Of a DNA stretch of 12,103 bases, positions 7,717 through 12,103 are shown one piece after another. Position 1 is the stretch's first letter. Each line of letters opens with the position of its first letter. The stretch spans positions 1-12,103 of the forward strand of contig SYNW01000030.1 of the NCBI GenBank assembly GCA_005805045.1. Reading direction: 5' to 3'. This stretch comes from Actinomycetota bacterium. Its GTDB lineage: Bacteria; Actinomycetota; Acidimicrobiia; Acidimicrobiales; Ilumatobacteraceae. Under the pieces are notes generated by a model. The model was given only the letters and a program-made list of their open reading frames with translations, did no database searches and was not told the origin of the DNA. The position numbers and the translations under genes were made by a program.

Positions 7717-7722
7717 TACACT
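7717..7722 (+). promoter_or_regulatory. Possible leaderless -10 box (TACACT) for the deformylase-like gene
   Basis: TACACT fits TANNNT and lies 6 nt before the ATG at 7729, with no Shine-Dalgarno in the 13-base gap after hutF. Unlike the hutD and desaturase boxes, it does not reuse the upstream stop codon. No -35 was recognised. Confidence 0.3.
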
Positions 7723-7728
7723 TACGGC

Positions 7729-8304
7729 ATGACAATTTTGCCAATCGCCACGATCGGTCACCCGGAGTTACGCATTCGTGCCAGCGAAGTTGACCCAAGC
7801 GAAATCAAATCACCAGAAATTCAAACATTCATTGACGACTTGGTTGAGACGATGCGCCACGCCAACGGCGCGGGCCTCGCCGCAACACAAGTTTTGCGAC
7901 ATCAGCGCATTTGCGCAGTCGAAGTCAACAAAAATCCTCGATATCCATACAAGCCACAGGTGCCGTTGACGATCTTGATCAACCCAGTGCTCACACCACT
8001 TGATGACGACATGTTTGAAAACAATGAGGGGTGCCTGTCAGTGCCAGGTTTTCGAGGCAATGTGTGGCGGCATACATCGATTCGTGTCGAAGCATACGAC
8101 CGCAACGGCAACAAGATCGATCAGATTATTCGCGGCATGACAGCGTGCACCTATCAACACGAGGTCGACCACCTTGATGGTCTGCTGTTCGTGGACAAAG
8201 TCAAAGACTCGAAAACCTTTACAACTTGGGAGTCGTTCGACAAGTTTCATCACCATGATTTCGTCATCAGAGTTAAGGACCTCGTCGCGAAGTTTGGTTC
8301 GTAG
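7729..8304 (+). CDS. Peptide deformylase family metalloenzyme, candidate N-formylglutamate deformylase
   Basis: A 191-residue protein with all three peptide deformylase motifs intact: GAGLAATQ (47-54, Q54), EGCLS (100-104, metal ligand C102) and QHEVDHLDG (143-151, with H144, E145, H148). It belongs to the subtype with HANGAGLAA and NPRYP (69-73), seen as an extra deformylase in Burkholderia and relatives, not the type usually paired with fmt. PDFs remove formate from N-formyl-methionine of new proteins. Here the gene sits between hutF, which makes N-formylglutamate, and hutI; it overlaps hutI by one base, and no HutG is seen. I infer that it may deformylate N-formylglutamate to glutamate and formate. 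It has a 30-residue tail with FHHHDF (173-178) beyond the catalytic core. The alternative is the ordinary cellular def gene that happens to lie here. Family is certain; the pathway role is a hypothesis. Confidence 0.9.
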   Translation: MTILPIATIGHPELRIRASEVDPSEIKSPEIQTFIDDLVETMRHANGAGLAATQVLRHQRICAVEVNKNPRYPYKPQVPLTILINPVLTPLDDDMFENNEGCLSVPGFRGNVWRHTSIRVEAYDRNGNKIDQIIRGMTACTYQHEVDHLDGLLFVDKVKDSKTFTTWESFDKFHHHDFVIRVKDLVAKFGS

Positions 8305-9488
8305 TGCTTGTTCTGGCTGGCATCTCTTCGCTCGTCACCAACGACATAACTCTTGAACGCGGCAAACTTGGCGTAGTCGAAAACGCAGCACTGGTAGTTG
8401 GTGACGACAACAAAATCGCATTTGCAGGTGAGGCCGCAAACTTGCCGCGCGAATTCAAATCAAGCGCAATTGATATTAACGGTCGGGCTGTGATCCCGGG
8501 TTTTGTTGACAGTCACACACATTTGGTCTTTGGTGGCGATCGAGCCGAAGAATTTGAAGCACGCATGTCGGGCAAGTCATACTCGGCGGGCGGTATTCGC
8601 ACAACCGTTGCCGCTACGCGCAACAGCAATAACGATGCACTGGTCGCCAACGCCCGTCGCCTCGCCAACGAAGCGCTGCATACGGGCACGACGACTCTCG
8701 AGACAAAATCGGGTTACGGGCTTTCGGTCATCGACGAAACTCGCTCGCTGCAGGTCGCCAATGCGATCACTTCAGAAACAACTTTTCTCGGCGCCCATGT
8801 CGTGCCTGCCGAATCACAAGTCAATGATTATGTCGACCTCATTTGTGGCGAAATGCTCAAAAATTGTGCACCTCACGCCAAATGGATTGACGTCTTCTGC
8901 GACCGTGGTGCGTTCGAAGTCGATCATGCGCGGGCCATATTGCAAGCAGGTGCCAAAGCAGGTCTTGGTCTGCGAATTCACGCCAATCAGTTGCAGCACG
9001 GCGGCGGCGTGCAACTAGGTGTCGAACTCGGGGTCGCATCTTGCGATCACTGCACGCATCTTGATGCTGCCGACATCAGTGCGCTTGCCGACACTCAAGG
9101 CAAAACTGTGGCGACGCTATTGCCAACTGCCGAACTATGTACCCGATCTAAGTTTCCTGATGCCAGACGTTTGCTGGATGCCGGTGTAACGGTCGCCCTA
9201 GCCTCTGACTGCAATCCGGGTTCGTCATATACAACTTCTATGCCGCTGGCTATCTCATTGGCCGTGCTCAACATGAAAATGACTTGCGACGAGGCAGTCT
9301 GGTCAGCAACTGCCGGCGGTGCAGCCGCGTTGCGCCGCACCGATATCGGCAATTTAGCCGTTGGCTCGAATGCCGACTTTGCAGTTCTCAATTCACGAAG
9401 TCACATTCATTTGGCATACCGCCCAGGTGTGCAACTTGTCGACGCTGTTTTCGTGCGTGGGCAACTTGCGGCGGGTTCTTTGCGATAA
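8304..9488 (+). CDS. hutI: Imidazolonepropionase
   Basis: A 394-residue amidohydrolase that opens the ring of 4-imidazolone-5-propionate to give N-formimino-L-glutamate. Metal and substrate residues fit HutI: H71 and H73 in PGFVDSHTHLVFGGDRAEEF (65-84), SYSAGGI (92-98), ETKSGYGL (133-140), HVVPAE (165-170), VFCDRGAF (197-204), RIHANQ with H226, DHCTHL with H249/H252, and SDCNPGSS with D302. Length is usual for the family. It starts at a GTG that shares one base with the stop of the deformylase-like gene (TAGTG), so the two are likely translated together. This coupling ties the deformylase-like protein to the pathway. The order hutU-hutF-def-hutI does not follow the reaction order. Confidence 0.95.
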   Translation: MLVLAGISSLVTNDITLERGKLGVVENAALVVGDDNKIAFAGEAANLPREFKSSAIDINGRAVIPGFVDSHTHLVFGGDRAEEFEARMSGKSYSAGGIRTTVAATRNSNNDALVANARRLANEALHTGTTTLETKSGYGLSVIDETRSLQVANAITSETTFLGAHVVPAESQVNDYVDLICGEMLKNCAPHAKWIDVFCDRGAFEVDHARAILQAGAKAGLGLRIHANQLQHGGGVQLGVELGVASCDHCTHLDAADISALADTQGKTVATLLPTAELCTRSKFPDARRLLDAGVTVALASDCNPGSSYTTSMPLAISLAVLNMKMTCDEAVWSATAGGAAALRRTDIGNLAVGSNADFAVLNSRSHIHLAYRPGVQLVDAVFVRGQLAAGSLR

Positions 9489-9491
9489 AAT
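9486..9491 (+). promoter_or_regulatory. Possible leaderless -10 box (TAAAAT) for the desaturase gene
   Basis: TAAAAT is a good match to the TANNNT -10 form and lies 7 nt before the GTG at 9499. It includes the hutI stop codon, so a chance match is not excluded. If real, it favours the GTG at 9499 over the ATG at 9511 as the desaturase start. Confidence 0.3.
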
Positions 9492-9498
9492 TCCAAAA

Positions 9499-10443
9499 GT
9501 GTCTTCAACCATGAACCCTGCAAGCGTGACAAGCAAAGCAGGTGAGCGCTCGATCTTGAAGTCTCCTGGTGACTGGCGCACGTTAATTATTGCTGTTCTT
9601 GTTTACGTCGGTTGGTTTGCATCTGTTTTCACACACAAGCAGCTTCCATGGTGGGCGACTTTTGCTCTTCTAACTTGGTTCGGCGCCTGGCACTTAAGTC
9701 TGCAACATGAACTCGTGCACGGCCACCCGTTTCGCAATTCAAAACTTAATGCTGCGCTCGCTTCACTTTCTGTCACGATGTGGGTTCCATTTCTGTCGTT
9801 CAAACGCGACCACATCAGCCATCACAACACAACGCTCACCCACCCGCAACTTGACACCGAGAGTTACTACGCAATACCTGAAAAGTGGCAAACATCTGGT
9901 CGATTCTTTCGCGCGATCTACTGGGCCAATCGCACGCTCGCGTTTCGCTTGACGGTTTGGTCAGTGTTCAGCGCGGTGCAATATTTCGTCGCCGACGCAT
10001 GGCGTGCAGTGCGCAATGTCGGCAATGCCCGTTCAGCATGGCTGTTGCACATTCCGGCACTCGTGGCCGTCGTATATATAGTCAACAATTTGGCCGGCAT
10101 GTCGGTGCTCGAATATCTCATCGGTGGGGTTTTTGGCTCGCACTCGCTAAATATGATGCGCTCATTTGCTGAGCACAAAACGCTTGAACCCGAGTCAACG
10201 CGAACGGCGATGATCGACGCCGGTCGATTGATGGGCTTACTGATGCTCAACAACAACCTGCACATCGCCCACCACGACGAGCCATCGGCACCCTGGTATG
10301 AAGTGCCCGCGGTCGCCAAGCGCACCAACGCCTATGAGCGCGCGGCAAAAATCGATTCGCTCTACAAAGGTGGTTACGGCGAAATTATTCGCCGGTTCAC
10401 CTTCAAGCCTTACGATCAGCCTGTTTACAGCAAGTCGGTTTAA
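9499..10443 (+). CDS. Membrane fatty acid desaturase family protein (three His boxes)
   Basis: A 314-residue membrane di-iron enzyme of the fatty acid desaturase superfamily. The three histidine clusters are complete: HELVH (70-74, followed by GH), HISHH (105-109) and HIAHH (255-259, in NNNLHIAHHDEP); EH at 225-226 may add a ligand. Hydrophobic segments lie at about 28-44, 51-68, 85-101 and 181-200. It most resembles a group of about 300-residue alphaproteobacterial desaturases that end with a Y-G-E-I-x-R-R motif, here GGYGEIIRR (291-299). Such enzymes use O2 and electrons to desaturate or hydroxylate lipid chains, but the substrate here is unknown. The frame opens earlier (9361, inside hutI); GTG 9499 or ATG 9511 are the realistic starts. 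Its place between hutI and hutH is odd, since no step of histidine breakdown needs such an enzyme. Confidence 0.85.
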   Translation: MSSTMNPASVTSKAGERSILKSPGDWRTLIIAVLVYVGWFASVFTHKQLPWWATFALLTWFGAWHLSLQHELVHGHPFRNSKLNAALASLSVTMWVPFLSFKRDHISHHNTTLTHPQLDTESYYAIPEKWQTSGRFFRAIYWANRTLAFRLTVWSVFSAVQYFVADAWRAVRNVGNARSAWLLHIPALVAVVYIVNNLAGMSVLEYLIGGVFGSHSLNMMRSFAEHKTLEPESTRTAMIDAGRLMGLLMLNNNLHIAHHDEPSAPWYEVPAVAKRTNAYERAAKIDSLYKGGYGEIIRRFTFKPYDQPVYSKSV

Positions 10444-10446
10444 CTT

Positions 10447-10475
10447 TTTTCAATTTCGTTAGCGAGAACTAGAGT
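10447..10475 (+). promoter_or_regulatory. Possible hutH promoter, -35 TTTTCA and -10 TAGAGT
   Basis: TTTTCA (10447-10452, 4 of 6 to TTGACA) is followed after 17 nt by TAGAGT (10470-10475, fits TANNNT). The -10 ends 6 nt before the GTG start, so transcription would begin at or beside the start codon, giving a leaderless mRNA. The 38-base gap has no convincing Shine-Dalgarno. This is the only candidate in the window with a reasonable -35 at normal spacing. Confidence 0.4.
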
Positions 10476-10479
10476 TCTC
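10464..10479. promoter_or_regulatory. Perfect inverted repeat, candidate operator upstream of hutH
   Basis: GAGAACT-AG-AGTTCTC: two perfect 7-base arms around a 2-base centre, ending 2 bases before the hutH GTG at 10482. It covers the candidate -10 box, as a repressor site would. Its core is GAAC-N4-GTTC, the core of the Gram-positive/actinobacterial LexA box, but the flanking bases differ from the usual CGAAC...GTTCG. It may belong to another dimeric regulator. If transcribed, it could instead form a small hairpin at the start codon. Confidence 0.5.
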
Positions 10480-10481
10480 TC

Positions 10482-12026
10482 GTGCCCATTGCGAAAGTTT
10501 TCATCAATACTTCGGGTCTTGATCGCGAATCGGTCGTCGAAGTCGCCAGAGAAGACGCTGAAGTCGCAATCACGCCAAGCGCACTAGAAGCCATCGCGCG
10601 ATCCAGCAAAATAGTCGAGGACCTCGCCAAGTCAGATCAACCCATATATGGCATCTCTACTGGTTTTGGTGCGCTCTCAACAAAACACATCGCTCAAAGT
10701 GATCGTGTTGCATTGCAACAATCGCTCATCCGGTCGCACGCCGCAGGCATGGGCGAAGTCATCGAAACCGAAGTCGTGCGAGCGATGCAACTATTGCGAT
10801 TGCGCACTCTTTGCAGTGGCGCAACCGGCGTTCGACCCGTTGTTGCCGAGACGATGGCGGCAATGCTCAATGCATCGATCACGCCAGTTGTCTACGAATA
10901 CGGCTCACTCGGTTGTAGCGGCGACCTCGCACCACTATCTCATTGCGCCCTCGCGCTAATGGGTGAAGGAGAAGTGTTCGACAAATCTGGTCGCCGTCGG
11001 CCGTCTATTGATGTGCTCAAAGAAAACAACATCAAACCGGTTCTATTGCGCGAAAAAGAAGGCCTTGCCCTGATCAACGGCACCGACGGCATGCTCGGCA
11101 TGTTGATCTTGGCGATCACCGATCTTCACGAACTTTGCACGCTTGCCGACATCGCCACAGCGCTCAGCGTCGAGGCACTGCTCGGCACAGACCAAGTTTT
11201 TGCACCAGAAATGCACGAACCACTTCGCAACCACCCTGGGCAGGTCGCAAGTGCGGCAAATATCTTCACGCTTCTCAAAAACTCACCACTGGTGGCGTCG
11301 CATCGCACTGACGACACCCGCGTGCAAGATGCATATTCTCTGCGTTGTGCGCCACAAGTCGCAGGCGCGGTGCGTGACACGCTCACCCATGCATCAAATG
11401 TCGCTCATCGCGAACTCGCCGCCATGATCGATAATCCGATCGTCACAAGCACGGGTGAAATTCGCTCGAATGGCAATTTCCACGGAGCGCCGATCGGTTA
11501 TGTGCTCGACTTTTTGGCAATCGCCGCATGCGATCTTGGCTCAATCAGCGAACGTCGCACCGACCGCATGCTCGATGTCAACAGATCAATGGGCTTGCCA
11601 GCATTCTTGGCATTCAACGCCGGCGTCGACTCGGGTTTGATGATTGCCCAATACACGCAGGCCAGCATGGTTTCAGAAAATAAACGACTCGCGGTGCCCG
11701 CAAGCGTCGACTCAATTCCGTCGAGTGCGATGCAAGAGGATCATGTTTCAATGGGATGGAACGCCGCGCACAAACTACGCCGGGCGATTAACAACTTGCG
11801 CCGCATCTTGGCGATTGAAGTTCTCACTGCAACTCGGGCAATCGACTTTCGCGCACCACTAACTGCTTCGCCTGCGCTGATGAATGTTCACGCCGAAGTT
11901 CGCAAAGTTGTCGGTCGACCTGGCCCCGACAAAGTGCTCGCCGACGAAATGAAACTCATTGGCGACCTCGCCAAGTCACTGTTAATGCGTCGCGCCGCCG
12001 AACGAATCACCGGAACACTTAATTAA
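10482..12026 (+). CDS. hutH: Histidine ammonia-lyase (histidase)
   Basis: A 514-residue enzyme that removes ammonia from L-histidine to give urocanate, the first step of the pathway. The electrophilic MIO group forms from the triad in GSLGCSGDLAPLSH (141-154). Here the triad is Cys-Ser-Gly (145-147) in place of the common Ala-Ser-Gly; the cyclising Ser and Gly are kept. Other catalytic positions match histidase: Y56 in YGISTGFG, H86, N199 in LINGTDGM, Y285 and R288 in QDAYSLRCAPQ, F333 in GNFHG, and E419 in QEDHVSMG. The His-selective residues H86 and E419 argue against phenylalanine or tyrosine ammonia-lyase. Length is normal. The GTG at 10482 is the start; it is preceded by a palindrome and a possible leaderless promoter. 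It is the last gene of the run, separated from the rest of hut by the desaturase gene. Confidence 0.96.
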   Translation: MPIAKVFINTSGLDRESVVEVAREDAEVAITPSALEAIARSSKIVEDLAKSDQPIYGISTGFGALSTKHIAQSDRVALQQSLIRSHAAGMGEVIETEVVRAMQLLRLRTLCSGATGVRPVVAETMAAMLNASITPVVYEYGSLGCSGDLAPLSHCALALMGEGEVFDKSGRRRPSIDVLKENNIKPVLLREKEGLALINGTDGMLGMLILAITDLHELCTLADIATALSVEALLGTDQVFAPEMHEPLRNHPGQVASAANIFTLLKNSPLVASHRTDDTRVQDAYSLRCAPQVAGAVRDTLTHASNVAHRELAAMIDNPIVTSTGEIRSNGNFHGAPIGYVLDFLAIAACDLGSISERRTDRMLDVNRSMGLPAFLAFNAGVDSGLMIAQYTQASMVSENKRLAVPASVDSIPSSAMQEDHVSMGWNAAHKLRRAINNLRRILAIEVLTATRAIDFRAPLTASPALMNVHAEVRKVVGRPGPDKVLADEMKLIGDLAKSLLMRRAAERITGTLN

Positions 12027-12103
12027 AAATAGCGCGCCTCGACATGCGCCATCCCTGAAATTCGTAAACGCTCTATTTGACGATGTAGGTCAAAACCTCA
12101 ATC

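Noticed and set aside
9361..9498. Desaturase start inside hutI
   Set aside because: The extra N-terminus is the out-of-frame shadow of the hutI C-terminus; homologues start near 9499-9511.
10482..12026. Phenylalanine or tyrosine ammonia-lyase instead of histidase
   Set aside because: The His-type active site residues (H86, E419) and the hut neighbours support histidase.
12027..12072. Terminator after hutH
   Set aside because: Only a 4-base GCGC pairing is seen and no T-run follows, so no terminator can be supported.
12073..12103. Possible C-terminus of a convergent minus-strand gene (IEVLTYIVK then stop at 12075-12073)
   Set aside because: Only nine codons are visible, which is too few to separate from chance; sequence to the right is needed.

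Overview
The window is a compact block of metabolic genes at about 50% GC. Eleven genes run head-to-tail on the + strand from 147 to 12026, with gaps of at most about 40 bases or short overlaps. A twelfth gene, a lipoprotein cut by the left edge, diverges on the minus strand. I saw no tRNA, rRNA, insertion sequence, CRISPR array or long repeat. The gene style (GTG starts, few Shine-Dalgarno sites, TANNNT boxes 6-7 nt before several start codons, a Cys-Ser-Gly histidine ammonia-lyase) suggests a moderate-GC actinobacterium, possibly an aquatic Acidimicrobiia/Ilumatobacter-type lineage. This assignment is an inference and is not secure, because HutD, HutF, the PMH-type sulfatase and the desaturase also resemble proteobacterial families.

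Layout: 1-91 (-) lipoprotein N-terminus; 147-1028 MscS-type channel; 1045-1665 secreted M23 peptidase; 1688-3169 phosphonate-monoester-hydrolase-like sulfatase; 3151-4140 PLP enzyme of the D-cysteine desulfhydrase family; then a histidine-utilization block: hutD (4150-4692), hutU (4732-6387), hutF (6384-7715), a peptide-deformylase-like gene (7729-8304), hutI (8304-9488), a fatty-acid-desaturase-like gene (9499-10443) and hutH (10482-12026).

How it works: HutH deaminates histidine to urocanate, HutU hydrates it to imidazolonepropionate, HutI opens the ring to N-formimino-L-glutamate, and HutF deiminates that to N-formyl-L-glutamate plus ammonia. The last step, removing the formyl group to give glutamate and formate, normally needs HutG, which is not in the window. 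A complete peptide-deformylase-family metalloenzyme sits between hutF and hutI, where a deformylase would be expected. The best candidate for something undescribed is therefore a PDF-family enzyme acting as the N-formylglutamate deformylase.

Other points of interest are a perfect 7-bp-arm palindrome with a GAAC-N4-GTTC core lying over a possible leaderless promoter of hutH, a three-His-box membrane desaturase placed inside the pathway, and no hut repressor or histidine transporter in view.
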